The position numbers and the translations under genes are program-made. Below the pieces are notes generated by a model that did no database searches, had not been told where the DNA came from, and was given only the letters and a program-made list of their open reading frames with translations. This document shows, one piece after another, positions 1 to 9,257 of a stretch of DNA of 64,000 bases (positions are counted from its first letter, which is position 1; every line of letters starts with the position of its first letter). This DNA comes from an uncultured Bacteroidales bacterium (lineage in GTDB: Bacteria; Bacteroidota; Bacteroidia; Bacteroidales; Muribaculaceae). The stretch spans positions 1 to 64,000 of the forward strand of contig CACYSG010000016.1 of NCBI GenBank assembly GCA_902776955.1, in the 5' to 3' direction.

Positions 1-1087
1 TACCCGTCCAACCTGCATTGTCGCAGTAGGTGTCGAGGTTGGAATCGATGCGGGTGGTGCCGTCGCTAGTTGCGGTCACGCCACCGAAGGCCTCGGTCAG
101 CAACGAAGTCGTGCTACCGGGACCTGCCGCGTTGACATACAGGGTGTAGTCTACCACCATGCTAGCGGGCGTCTCATCGGTCCACTCGGCGATAAAGGCG
201 GTGTTCTCAACCAACGATTCATCAGCAGGCAACATCACGGGAGCTGATTTGTCCGAGAGGGTCACTTCCTGGATATTGGAGGAAATAGACCTTAAGTTGC
301 TGAAGTAGTGCTTGGCAACCACATAGTACTGATAGGTGCCGGGAGCCAGGTTCTCTACCAGATAGGTGCCACCAGCCACCTGAATGGGATTGCCAAATCC
401 ATCATCACCGTCGGTCAACGAGGGAATGTCGGCAATGACAATCTCGTTCTCGGGATTAGCCATGTCAATGATATGCAAGTCATATCCCACGAAGCCTGCC
501 GGCTGGAAGGTACTAGGCGCGCTGGTCCAGTCGGCCAGGAACGACGAGCCGGTCACCTGGGATGCGGCATGCAGCTGCGGGAACACTTCCAAATAGACGA
601 TATCCGACGAATTGGTTACTCCGTCAACCGTATAGTTCGTCTGAATACCGATGCGCCACGTGAAGAAGCGATTTTCGGTAACATTTACGGCAGGACGGTC
701 ACTGAAATAGATCGTGAACATGTCAAAGCTCATGCCATTGAAGCCGGCAGGAATCCGTGTCGTCGGCTGGTCAAAATCGCTGAACTCTTCAGGGTTGAAG
801 ACAAACAGCACGTCATCGTCAAGATAGATGCTGTAGGTTACTTCGCCCACTTCGGTGTCAAGGATAGTAAAGGGCTCACCATTTATATCCTTCATTGGCG
901 TGTAGTCATCGGCAACATAATTACCATTAGAATCTTGGATAAGCATGAACGACAACTGCTCCATAGCTGTACCCCACTCCTCCCAATTTTCAATCGTGGG
1001 ATTCGCAGGTTTTGGGACTGTGCTCTGGGCCATCGCACTCAGCGAGAAGGCCAAAGTCATCAACACTAGTAAACTGATTTTCTTCAT
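1..1087 (-). CDS. Secreted repeat-module protein, C-terminal part outside window
   Basis: An open frame runs leftward from an ATG at 1087 (protein begins MKKISLLVLMTLAFSLSAMA, a signal peptide) to the window edge, about 362 codons with no stop, so the C-terminus lies outside. After about 180 unremarkable residues come fibronectin-like stretches, then a module with the motifs PADESLVENTAFIAEWTDE and TYCDNAGWTG. That module is very close to the one repeated three times in the C10 protease gene just downstream (1391-5587). No catalytic domain is visible in the available part. It is probably a surface or exported protein belonging with the protease cluster, and could end in a dockerin-like doublet like its neighbours. 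A Bacteroidetes-type promoter lies upstream at 1158-1189. Function is unknown. Confidence 0.8.
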   Translation of the reverse strand, partial: MKKISLLVLMTLAFSLSAMAQSTVPKPANPTIENWEEWGTAMEQLSFMLIQDSNGNYVADDYTPMKDINGEPFTILDTEVGEVTYSIYLDDDVLFVFNPEEFSDFDQPTTRIPAGFNGMSFDMFTIYFSDRPAVNVTENRFFTWRIGIQTNYTVDGVTNSSDIVYLEVFPQLHAASQVTGSSFLADWTSAPSTFQPAGFVGYDLHIIDMANPENEIVIADIPSLTDGDDGFGNPIQVAGGTYLVENLAPGTYQYYVVAKHYFSNLRSISSNIQEVTLSDKSAPVMLPADESLVENTAFIAEWTDETPASMVVDYTLYVNAAGPGSTTSLLTEAFGGVTATSDGTTRIDSNLDTYCDNAGWTG

Positions 1088-1157
1088 AAGCTCACATCGT
1101 TTTTTAATGATTAATAATTGGAGAGAAAGAAAAACACTCCTTAACTGATTCAACCCA

Positions 1158-1189
1158 CAAAATTACAAGTTTTTCTTCCACAATACAAA
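1158..1189 (-). promoter_or_regulatory. Bacteroidetes-type promoter for the edge gene
   Basis: Read on the minus strand, TTTG (1189-1186), 20 nt, then TAATTTTG (1165-1158) match the Bacteroidetes housekeeping consensus TTTG/TAnnTTTG. It lies about 70 nt before the ATG at 1087. Confidence 0.6.
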
Positions 1190-1319
1190 ATAATAACGAA
1201 ATCTTTATCAACACTCCAAACGGACTACCGAAAACCCCAATAAGCCTGCAAAGGAAAGAAAAGGATGCTCTAGGAGCCGGCTCTCATCTTGATAGCCGTC
1301 GGTATTACTCATGATAATA

Positions 1320-1368
1320 CCACAGGGGCGCAAAACATGGTTCCACCCATGATTTCGCGCCCCTGTGG
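1320..1368 (-). terminator. Hairpin terminator after the first C10 protease gene
   Basis: A perfect 12-bp stem (CCACAGGGGCGC at 1320-1331 with GCGCCCCTGTGG at 1357-1368) lies 22 nt past the stop codon at 1391. It separates this gene from the edge gene promoter. Confidence 0.7.
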
Positions 1369-1390
1369 TAAAAAGGATATCTGATGATGA

Positions 1391-4300
1391 TTAGTTCAAG
1401 ACTTTGGCAATAATCATCGTTACGTCGGTCACATTGATGTTTCCGTCACCGTTCATGTCGCCACAGATCTGGCAAGCCGAGCCGCCACTGTTCAAGACAT
1501 AGCCGATCAACATCGTCACATCGGTGATGTTGACAATGCCGTCGTGGTTCACGTCACCAACCTCGTAGTCGTGAGAGGCATTCTCGAGCAGAGTCACCGT
1601 CTCGACGTTGCTGGCAACCTTGCTGCCATCGATGTAATTGGCCTCGACATAGTAAGTGTAAGTGGCACCGGCGGTCAAGCCCTCGACCACATAGTACTTG
1701 TCGGTGATACCGGTGATCACGCGGCTATTCTCGTCGCCAGCCTCGGTCACGGTCCTGGCCACGGTAGCGTCACCGCTGATAATGGTCACACTATTGAGGT
1801 AGATACGCTTGCGGGTGGTTGTGCAAGAGAAGGTAACGTTCTGAGCCTCGGCAGCGTTCACTCCGGTAAGCACGACGGTGTAGTCGGCGTTCTCGGCGGT
1901 CAACTCAAGCGTGTCGGCAACCTCGCCGCAGGAAACGATCACCGAGCTGGCGTCGCTACCATAGGAGCGGGCATTGAACTTCACGGTAATCGTGCCGCCA
2001 CAGTTGGTCAAGTCAAGGGCGGGAGTGGTCAGGGTACCCACCTTGGAGCCGGCACCCAGTTTAAGGCCGCCGCCACCTGCCAGATAGACGCCATAGCCCG
2101 TCCAGCCAGCGTTATCGCAGTACTCGTCGAGTTCATTGTTCTCGCCGATGTCACGGCTGTTGTCCTCGCTGGGAACATCCTCGCTGTAGAAGGTCTCGGT
2201 CAGCAACGTAGCACCCACGGGAATCTCTTGCTTGATGTTGACATAGAGCGTGTAGTCGGTCACGTATTGTGCGGCCGTCTCGTCGGTCCAGTCGGCACGG
2301 AACGAACTGCTGGTTACAAATTCCTCGTCGGCAGGCAGCATCACGAGTGCTCCGGTAGGCATCGAGGCAGTGCCGGTGACAGTAACAGTCACATCCTCGG
2401 CGCCCTCACTGCTCAGGGTGATGGTGGCAGTGTGGGTACCAGCGGCGGCAGGTGCATAGGTCACGGTAACGGTAGCACCCTCCTCGGCCTCAGCGATGCT
2501 GATGGACGCAGGGGTAACGGTGTAAACGCCGTTCTCGTCAGCCAGGGTCACGGTCACGTTGCCGGTCAGGTTAGCGGCCAGCACGTCAAGGGTGGCAGTG
2601 GCTGTTTCGCCTACATTGGCGGCCATCGTCAACGTCTCGGGGTCAACGATATTCTCGGGAACGAGGGCGTTCTCAAGGGTTACCTGCTCGGTGTTGGACG
2701 TGGCACTGGTGCCGTCGGCATAGTTAGCGACAACATAGAAGTTGTAGGTCTCGCCGGGAGTCAAACCATTGACGGTATAGGTCTTGGCCGTGATGCCCGT
2801 GAAGACGAGGCTCTCGCCGCCAACGCCGCTCGTGATCGTCACAATGTAAAGGTACCAGCGCTGCTTGCTGCCGCTGCTGGTGATGGTCACCTGCTGATTG
2901 GCCGCTGCCGTCACACCATTGAGCGTGACGCTGTAGTCGGCAGCCGTTTCGGTGAGCGAGACGGTCTCGCTGACCTCGCCGCACGACACGGTGAGGCTAG
3001 TCTCGTCAGAACCGTAGTTCCTGGCATTGAAGGTCACGGTGATGGTGCCGCCGCTGTTGGTCAGGTCGAGTGCGGGAGTGGTCAGGCCACCGCCGTTGCT
3101 CGAGTTACCGAACTTGAGGCCACCGCCACCAGCCTGGTAGACGTAGGTACCGGTCCAGCCAGCATTGTCGCAGTAGGTGTCGAGGTCAGAGTCGATGCGG
3201 GCGGTGCCGTCGTTATTTGCGGTCACGCCACCGAAGGCCTCGGCCAGCAGTTCCTCACCAGCGCCACCCACCTTGTTAACGTGGAGGGTGTAATCGGTCA
3301 CGTTCTGGGCAGGGGTCTCGTCGGTCCACACAGCGGTAAACGAGGTGGTGCCCACATTCGTCGCTGCAGCCAGCACGGGAGCGGTGGTCTGCATGGCGGC
3401 GGTGCCGTTGATGGTCACGGTGACATTCTCGGCGCCCTCGCTGCTCAGCGTGATGGTGGCAGCGTGGGTACCAGCGGTCGTGGGAGCGTAGGTCACGGTG
3501 ATGGCAGTGCCTTCCTGAGCATCGGCCTTGCTGATGGTCGCGGGATTGACGGTGTAAACGCCGTTAGCGTCGCTCAGCGTCACGGTAACATTGCCCTTCA
3601 GGTCAGATGCCAGCACGTCGATGGTAGCCGTAGCGGTCTCGCCCACGTTGGCGGTCATCGTCAGCGTCTCGGGATCAACAATGATCTCGGGAGTAGGCTC
3701 GGCAGTGCCCTCGAGGGTGACGGTCTTGACATTGGATTGCTTCTTGGTGCCGTCAATGTAGTTGGCCTCGACATAGAACCTGTAGCTGCCGCCCTCGGTC
3801 AGACCCGTGACGGTGTAGTTCTTGGCGGTGATACCGGTGATGACGCGGCTGTTGGCGTCGCCCGTTTCGGTGGCCCTGAACATGTTGGCGGCATTGCCGG
3901 TAACAATCTCGATATTGTCGATATAGAAACGTTTTTTCTTGGCGGTGCCGGCAAAGGTCACTTTCTGTCCGGCAGCAGCGTTCACGCCAGTGAGCACGAC
4001 GGCATAGTCGGCGGCGGTTGACGTCAGTTCAACCGTCTCGGTGACGTTACCGCAGGTGATAACGACCGAACTTGCGTCGCTACCGTAGTACTTGGCATTG
4101 AACTTCACGGTGATGGTGCCGCCGCAGGTGCTCATGTCAAGGGCAGGCGTGGTGAGCGATCCGGCATAGCTGCCCGAACCCACCTTCATCGTACCGCCGG
4201 CACCCTGATAAACGTAGGCGCCCGTCCAACCAGCATTGTCGCAGTAGTTGTCGAGTGAATTGCTGATGTTGGCGGTACCGTCATTGGAAACGGTCACACC

Positions 4301-5587
4301 TGCGAAGGTTTCGGTCAACAGGCTCTCGCTATTGGGGTCATAGGCTTGAACATAGAGTGTGTAATCCTGTACGTTCTCGCTCGGGGTGGCATCGGTCCAC
4401 GAGGCCTTGAACGAAGTGTTGCCCACGTTGCCGGCATCGGCCATCACGGGCTCATAGGTCTCAAGGACTTCCATGTTCTCGGGATAGATCTGATAGAGCA
4501 TATCCTGATTCTGACGGAAGTCATAATCGCTATCGATATAGAACGAGCTGATGGCGAAGTAGCCATCGTCCTCGCCGCTCCATCCCCAGTTCACATGGTA
4601 CTTGCTGCCGTCATAGCCGTCAACGACAAACGCGTGGCCATAGTAACCGTCATCACCACCGTACAGCACGGGACGACCGGCCCTGAGGTCCTCGAGAATC
4701 ATGGCGGTCCACTGGGAGTCGGAGTAGTTGGCGCGTTGAACGTAGGTTGCGCCCGAGTTGTAGCCGAACAGTTTCATGCCCGCAAGTTGGTCGGGGGTGT
4801 AAGCACCGCTGCCGTCGGGGGTGTAATCCATACTACACGACTGCCCGCAATAGCGCATCAGCGTGGCGACGGCAGTACCCTGGGCTGAGGTATAGTTGCC
4901 CGTGTAGTCGTCAATCATGTTGTCCCAATCTACTGTCGTTCCGGGCAAAGCAGATACCGAGATATTGTAACTGCTGGTCCTGTAGGACGCGATGGCAGGC
5001 AGCTGAGCGGGATATTTCCAGTAATACATCACCTGAGCCATAGCCGTGGCGACGCAACCGGTATAGCAACGGGAGCCACCGTAGCTGGGGCATTGGTTCC
5101 AGAAGGGAGCGTTCTGATCCCAGGTACAGGTCAGCAACGGCGACACGGTCGATGCCCTGAGCACAGTTGAAGCCTCGCTCGACTTCTCGACACGCAATTT
5201 GGGATTCTTGATGAGGAACTCCATCTGTTCCTTGTACTGTCCCAACCACCAGCGCAGGTTGTCGGGGATGTTGTTCACGTCGAGGGTGCCCTCGCCGTAG
5301 CCCAGGATTTCCTCGGCCCGGTCGTCACCCGAGACGATGACAAAGCCACCGCCATCGTAGTTGAACACATAGAAGTCGGCAGCGGTTTTGTCAACCGACG
5401 ACATCTCGGCATGGGTCAGCTTCATCGACGCCGGCGACGCCATGAACCTGGTCCCTGCCAGAGAATTCATGAATTGCACAGCCCTAGCCTGCGCAGCCAC
5501 AGCATCCACATTGGCCGCCGTCATATTGGCCGCAGCAAGGGCCAACACCACGAGGGTCAATGATCTCAAGAGGTTCAAGATTTTCAT
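1391..5587 (-). CDS. C10 family (streptopain/SpeB-like) cysteine protease with repeat modules and dockerin-like tail
   Basis: Large secreted protease of 1398 residues. Order: signal peptide (1-25), Spi/SpeB-type propeptide (about 30-120, with FVIVSGDDRAEEILGYG), and the C10 catalytic domain (about 150-370). The nucleophile is Cys178 in YTGCVATAMAQ, the catalytic His is His318 in YYGHAFVVDGYD, and NWGW follows. After that come three long copies of a fibronectin-like plus beta-rich module containing YCDNAGWTG. The C-terminus is a dockerin-like doublet (GDVNHDGIVNITDV and GDMNGDGNINVTDV) with calcium-loop spacing. The family cleaves extracellular proteins after autoprocessing. The modules probably mediate adhesion or anchoring. 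The neighbour on the same strand is a second C10 protease. Identity of the protease domain is firm. Substrate is unknown. Confidence 0.9.
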   Translation of the reverse strand: MKILNLLRSLTLVVLALAAANMTAANVDAVAAQARAVQFMNSLAGTRFMASPASMKLTHAEMSSVDKTAADFYVFNYDGGGFVIVSGDDRAEEILGYGEGTLDVNNIPDNLRWWLGQYKEQMEFLIKNPKLRVEKSSEASTVLRASTVSPLLTCTWDQNAPFWNQCPSYGGSRCYTGCVATAMAQVMYYWKYPAQLPAIASYRTSSYNISVSALPGTTVDWDNMIDDYTGNYTSAQGTAVATLMRYCGQSCSMDYTPDGSGAYTPDQLAGMKLFGYNSGATYVQRANYSDSQWTAMILEDLRAGRPVLYGGDDGYYGHAFVVDGYDGSKYHVNWGWSGEDDGYFAISSFYIDSDYDFRQNQDMLYQIYPENMEVLETYEPVMADAGNVGNTSFKASWTDATPSENVQDYTLYVQAYDPNSESLLTETFAGVTVSNDGTANISNSLDNYCDNAGWTGAYVYQGAGGTMKVGSGSYAGSLTTPALDMSTCGGTITVKFNAKYYGSDASSVVITCGNVTETVELTSTAADYAVVLTGVNAAAGQKVTFAGTAKKKRFYIDNIEIVTGNAANMFRATETGDANSRVITGITAKNYTVTGLTEGGSYRFYVEANYIDGTKKQSNVKTVTLEGTAEPTPEIIVDPETLTMTANVGETATATIDVLASDLKGNVTVTLSDANGVYTVNPATISKADAQEGTAITVTYAPTTAGTHAATITLSSEGAENVTVTINGTAAMQTTAPVLAAATNVGTTSFTAVWTDETPAQNVTDYTLHVNKVGGAGEELLAEAFGGVTANNDGTARIDSDLDTYCDNAGWTGTYVYQAGGGGLKFGNSSNGGGLTTPALDLTNSGGTITVTFNARNYGSDETSLTVSCGEVSETVSLTETAADYSVTLNGVTAAANQQVTITSSGSKQRWYLYIVTITSGVGGESLVFTGITAKTYTVNGLTPGETYNFYVVANYADGTSATSNTEQVTLENALVPENIVDPETLTMAANVGETATATLDVLAANLTGNVTVTLADENGVYTVTPASISIAEAEEGATVTVTYAPAAAGTHTATITLSSEGAEDVTVTVTGTASMPTGALVMLPADEEFVTSSSFRADWTDETAAQYVTDYTLYVNIKQEIPVGATLLTETFYSEDVPSEDNSRDIGENNELDEYCDNAGWTGYGVYLAGGGGLKLGAGSKVGTLTTPALDLTNCGGTITVKFNARSYGSDASSVIVSCGEVADTLELTAENADYTVVLTGVNAAEAQNVTFSCTTTRKRIYLNSVTIISGDATVARTVTEAGDENSRVITGITDKYYVVEGLTAGATYTYYVEANYIDGSKVASNVETVTLLENASHDYEVGDVNHDGIVNITDVTMLIGYVLNSGGSACQICGDMNGDGNINVTDVTMIIAKVLN
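1560..4460 (-). repeat. Three tandem ~1.06-kb coding repeats in the C10 protease gene
   Basis: The same module recurs with a period of about 1050-1070 bp. The stretch encoding YCDNAGWTG sits near 2101, 3154 and 4225, and once more at the left window edge (7-28) in the neighbouring gene. Similarity is evident at DNA level, which fits recent duplication or gene conversion. Confidence 0.8.
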
Positions 5588-5659
5588 TTGACTGGAGTAG
5601 TTAAAGTGTTGAAATATAAAAAATTGACTATCAGTTACAATAGTTAAGCCACAACAATA

Positions 5660-5687
5660 GCGGCACCCTTAACCACAAGAGTGCCGC
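5660..5687 (-). terminator. Second hairpin between the two C10 genes
   Basis: GCGGCAC (5660-5666) pairs with GTGCCGC (5681-5687), a 7-bp GC-rich stem with a 14-nt loop. It lies between the main terminator of the upstream gene and the start of the downstream one. It may be a backup terminator or a leader structure. Confidence 0.4.
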
Positions 5688-5758
5688 ACAAAATTATCAT
5701 ATTTCACTGAAACTCACAACAATTCAATCGAAAAAATGGGGACATATTCAATAAACGA

Positions 5759-5812
5759 GGGTGCACCATCATTCAATCGCTTGATAACCCCTATCACATT
5801 GATGGTGCACCC
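5759..5812 (-). terminator. Hairpin terminator after the LRR-type C10 protease gene
   Basis: Perfect 13-bp stem: GGGTGCACCATCA (5759-5771) with TGATGGTGCACCC (5800-5812), 14 nt past the stop codon at 5826. Confidence 0.7.
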
Positions 5813-5825
5813 CTATCTTAGCGCC

Positions 5826-8800
5826 TTAACGGCTCATAATAAGATCAATGATGGCATTCACGTCGGCAATGTTGATTTCGCCGTCACCGTTGATGTCGAA
5901 CAGCGGTTCGCAGTCATTGCCGCTATACATGGCTTGGATTTCAGCGTTCACGTCGCTGATGGTAATCTCGCCGTCGAGGTTCACGTCACCGAGGAGCACA
6001 TTGGACACAATCGCCTCACAATTGGCGAAATTGCTCCAATACTGGGTCGAGCGATAGTCATCGAGAGCCTCCTGCGGCACCTTGAGGGTCGCTTTCTTGT
6101 AAACCGAGCTGGCGAAGGCGTCCTTGGAGGTCATCTTTGGCGGCAGCACGGCTTTGACGGTAATCGAGGAAATCTGCATGCTTGACGAGAAGACGCGGGA
6201 GCCGAGAAGTTCCAGACCGGTGCCCAGCGATACCGTGCCCAGCGAGGTACAAGTCGAGAAAGCCCGGTCTCCGATAGTCTTCACGCCATCGCCCACGGTC
6301 ACCGCGGCCAGGTTCCCGCAGCAGTAGAATGCGTTGTTGCCGATTGAGGTCACCTCGTCGGGGACAGTCAATGCGGTCACACTCTCGCAGTTGACCATCG
6401 CATAGTCGCTGATGCGGGTCACACCGCTGGGGACGGTCACGTTGTTGACCTCCTCGCCACCGACATACAGGTGACGGGCAAAGTTCAACGGGTTGGACAA
6501 CTCATTGGTAAAGGAAATCGTGAACCAGGACTTCACGTCGGCAGCATTGACGCGCTGCAGGCCCGTACATCCCTTGAAAGCCGACTCGCCAAGGGACTTG
6601 ACGCTCGAGGGGAACGTTACACAGGTGAGACTCGACCCACCGCTAAAGGCGCACTTGCCGATGGCCTCAACACCTGCGGGAATCACCAGTTCGGTCACTT
6701 CCTCACCGCCGACATACAAGTGGTGGGCAATGGTCAACGGATTGGCATCGCCATCCAAGAAACTGATGCCCAGCCAGGACTTGAGGTCGGCAATGTCGAC
6801 ACGCTGCAGGCTTCCACAGCCCGCAAAAGCCGCCGGGCCGACCTTCTTCATGGCAGAGGGAATGGTCACAGCGCTCAGGCTGCGGCAGCCGCAGAAGGTG
6901 GCCTCGCCGATGGCCGTCAGTGAGCGCGGCAATTCCAGGTGCTCCATGGCCATATTGTCATAGAACACAAAATCGTCCAACTCGAGGTTATCGCCGTTAA
7001 ATATGACCTGCTTGTTGTTGGAGCAGTAGGCAAACGCGGCATATCCGATGAACTGTACCGATGAAGGAACGGTCAGTGCCGACAAGGCTTCACAATAGTA
7101 GAATGCGGCCTCGTCAATGACCTCCAGGCCTTCGGCCAGGGTCAGGTCGCGCAACTGCAGGCAGTATAAGAACGCAGCCATACCGATGCGCTTGACACTG
7201 CCAGGGATGGAAATCTGCTCGAGCGATTCGCAATCATAGAATGCGTAGTCGCCGATTGAGCCGACACCCTCGGCCAGATTTACAGTCGTCAAGTCATAGC
7301 AATACATGAACGCCATATCACCAACTTTGGTGACACTGCCGGGAATCGTCACACGCTTCAAGTTTTCACAAAAGGCAAATGCGCTCTCACCAATCTCGGT
7401 TACGCCATCCTCGATGGTAATACTGTCAAAGCACATGGCATACATGAAGGTATTGTCGCCCACCTTGCCCGCCTCGCGGGGAATAACCAAGTCGCGCACT
7501 TCCCTGCCGCCCAAGATAAAATGCTTGGCATAAGTCAACGGGCTGCTGGCGTAATCCTCGAAATCAATCGAGCACCAGCCGATCAGGTCGTCTACCTCAA
7601 CCGTCTCAAGAACCCTGCATCCCAAGAACGCGCTTTTTCCCACCGACTTAATTTTTGAGCCGAAATGGATGTAACTCAACGAAATACAGTTCCTGAAAGC
7701 GGTATTCTCGATGCGCGTAACACTAGAGGGGATTGTCACGCTCGTCACCTTATCACAGTCCCTGAAGGCATCGTGTCCAATCGTGGTCACACGGTAGGTC
7801 TCGCCATCGTGAGTCACTGTGGCGGGGATGTTCACAGCACCGCTATAGCAATTATAATTATGGTCACGCTGGGTGACGGTGACCTCGTTACCCTGCTTGA
7901 GATAATAAATACCGTCCTGCTCGAAGTCATATCGCGCAATCGAGGCACCACCCTCGACAGGATAAACACCATAGAGCATACGCTGGTTATAGTTGAATTC
8001 AAACGACCCATAAACATTGCTCGTACCCAAGGCATCCAACGCGAAGTAGCCGTCATGGGAACCGCCCCAACCCCAATTCACATGGTACTTGCCGTCGGCA
8101 TAACCGTCGAGCACAAAGGCGTGACCCGATTCCATACTGTTGCCTGTGTACAGCACGGGATGACCCTCACTCAGGTCCTTCTGCAACAGTTCCTCCCACT
8201 TGTCATCGTCCATGTCGTCACGGTATATGCACACGCCATCGGGGTTATAGCCGAATCGCTTCAACGCGCCCAGCTGATCTTCCTCCCAAGCAGCACTGGC
8301 TTCGGGCGTGTAGTCCATGTAACACGCCTGGCCGCAATAGCGCATCAGCGTCGCCACGGCTTCGCCCTGCTCATAGGTATAACGACCCCGAGAATAGCTG
8401 TCCAGCATGTTATCCCAGTCAAGTTGAGTGCCGGGCAATGCGGGAACGTTGATGGCTTTGCTAATTGTCACATAAGCCGGCAATGCGGGCAACTCGGCGG
8501 GGTATTTCCAGTAATACATCACCTGGGCCAATGCCGTCGCGATACATCCCGTAGCACTCAGTTGTCCTTGATATTCAGGACATTGGTTGCAATAGGGCTC
8601 ATCCTGGCTCCAAGTGCTCGTCAGCAGGGGTGCCACAGGAGCGATGCGCGACGGGGCACGCACCTGACGCGGTGCGGGCCTGGCGTCGGCCTGCTCAACC
8701 GTGCGCAGGTACTCGATCTGGCGCTTGTACTCGCCCAGCCACCAGCGCACGTTAGCGGGAATCGTCGCCATGTCAAAGGTGCCGTCACCGTAGCCCAGCA

Positions 8801-9080
8801 CCTGCTCGGCACGGTCATCGCCGGCGATGATGACAAACGAACCGCCGTTGCTAGAGTTAAACACATAGTAATCGGCCACGGCGGCGTCGCTCGACGATTT
8901 CTCGACATGCGACAGACGCAACGTTGCGTTACTTGACAAGAACTTGCCGCGGACCCTGGATTTCATGAACTTGGATGCCAACGACTCGGCAGTTGCGACA
9001 TCCACATCGGCTGCACTCACATTCATGGCCGTCAGGGCCAGCGCAACCATAATGATCAATCTGTAATAATACTTTTCCAT
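5826..9080 (-). CDS. C10 family cysteine protease with BspA-type leucine-rich repeats and dockerin-like tail
   Basis: Secreted 1084-residue protein. Signal peptide 1-23; Spi-like propeptide (FVIIAGDDRAEQVLGYG); C10 catalytic domain about 150-375 with nucleophile Cys179 in ATGCIATALAQ, His320 in ESGHAFVLDGY and NWGWGGSHDGYF. From about 385 to 1010 there is a long run of LRR_5/BspA-type repeats (pattern IPSSVTxIxxxAFxxC). Three or four spacer units of the type NPLxxAxHLYVGGxEVxxLVIP interrupt the run. The end is a dockerin-like doublet (GDVNLDGEITISDV and FDINGDGEINIADV). BspA repeats usually bind host or bacterial surface ligands, so this looks like a protease targeted by a binding domain. It is a paralogue of the 1391-5587 gene only in the N-terminal 370 residues. 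Confidence 0.9.
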   Translation of the reverse strand: MEKYYYRLIIMVALALTAMNVSAADVDVATAESLASKFMKSRVRGKFLSSNATLRLSHVEKSSSDAAVADYYVFNSSNGGSFVIIAGDDRAEQVLGYGDGTFDMATIPANVRWWLGEYKRQIEYLRTVEQADARPAPRQVRAPSRIAPVAPLLTSTWSQDEPYCNQCPEYQGQLSATGCIATALAQVMYYWKYPAELPALPAYVTISKAINVPALPGTQLDWDNMLDSYSRGRYTYEQGEAVATLMRYCGQACYMDYTPEASAAWEEDQLGALKRFGYNPDGVCIYRDDMDDDKWEELLQKDLSEGHPVLYTGNSMESGHAFVLDGYADGKYHVNWGWGGSHDGYFALDALGTSNVYGSFEFNYNQRMLYGVYPVEGGASIARYDFEQDGIYYLKQGNEVTVTQRDHNYNCYSGAVNIPATVTHDGETYRVTTIGHDAFRDCDKVTSVTIPSSVTRIENTAFRNCISLSYIHFGSKIKSVGKSAFLGCRVLETVEVDDLIGWCSIDFEDYASSPLTYAKHFILGGREVRDLVIPREAGKVGDNTFMYAMCFDSITIEDGVTEIGESAFAFCENLKRVTIPGSVTKVGDMAFMYCYDLTTVNLAEGVGSIGDYAFYDCESLEQISIPGSVKRIGMAAFLYCLQLRDLTLAEGLEVIDEAAFYYCEALSALTVPSSVQFIGYAAFAYCSNNKQVIFNGDNLELDDFVFYDNMAMEHLELPRSLTAIGEATFCGCRSLSAVTIPSAMKKVGPAAFAGCGSLQRVDIADLKSWLGISFLDGDANPLTIAHHLYVGGEEVTELVIPAGVEAIGKCAFSGGSSLTCVTFPSSVKSLGESAFKGCTGLQRVNAADVKSWFTISFTNELSNPLNFARHLYVGGEEVNNVTVPSGVTRISDYAMVNCESVTALTVPDEVTSIGNNAFYCCGNLAAVTVGDGVKTIGDRAFSTCTSLGTVSLGTGLELLGSRVFSSSMQISSITVKAVLPPKMTSKDAFASSVYKKATLKVPQEALDDYRSTQYWSNFANCEAIVSNVLLGDVNLDGEITISDVNAEIQAMYSGNDCEPLFDINGDGEINIADVNAIIDLIMSR

Positions 9081-9140
9081 TGTTTATAGATTTTAAATAA
9101 TTAGGTATCCTTGTAGCGTTCCACATTCATTGGAACACTG

Positions 9141-9148
9141 CAAAAATA
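9141..9148 (-). promoter_or_regulatory. -7 box upstream of the LRR-type C10 protease gene
   Basis: TATTTTTG on the minus strand matches TAnnTTTG about 60 nt before the ATG at 9080. No TTTG at ideal spacing was found (nearest gap is 16 nt), so only the -7 element is supported. Confidence 0.35.
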
Positions 9149-9257
9149 AAAAAACACAAACGTACAAACAAGAATTTGCAACAAAAATATGAATTCTTAT
9201 TGCAAATTTCTTGAATTCTGTCCAATTATTAGACAGTTTGGCTATTTGAACCTATCG

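Noticed and set aside
1544..4021. 825-codon open frame on the plus strand, opposite the C10 protease repeats
   Set aside because: It lies wholly antisense to a gene with clear domains. It is open only because the GC-rich repeated codons lack complementary stops, and it has no recognisable domain.
7665..8936. 423-codon open frame on the plus strand opposite the second C10 protease
   Set aside because: Antisense shadow of a well-supported coding region, with no motif and low-complexity composition.
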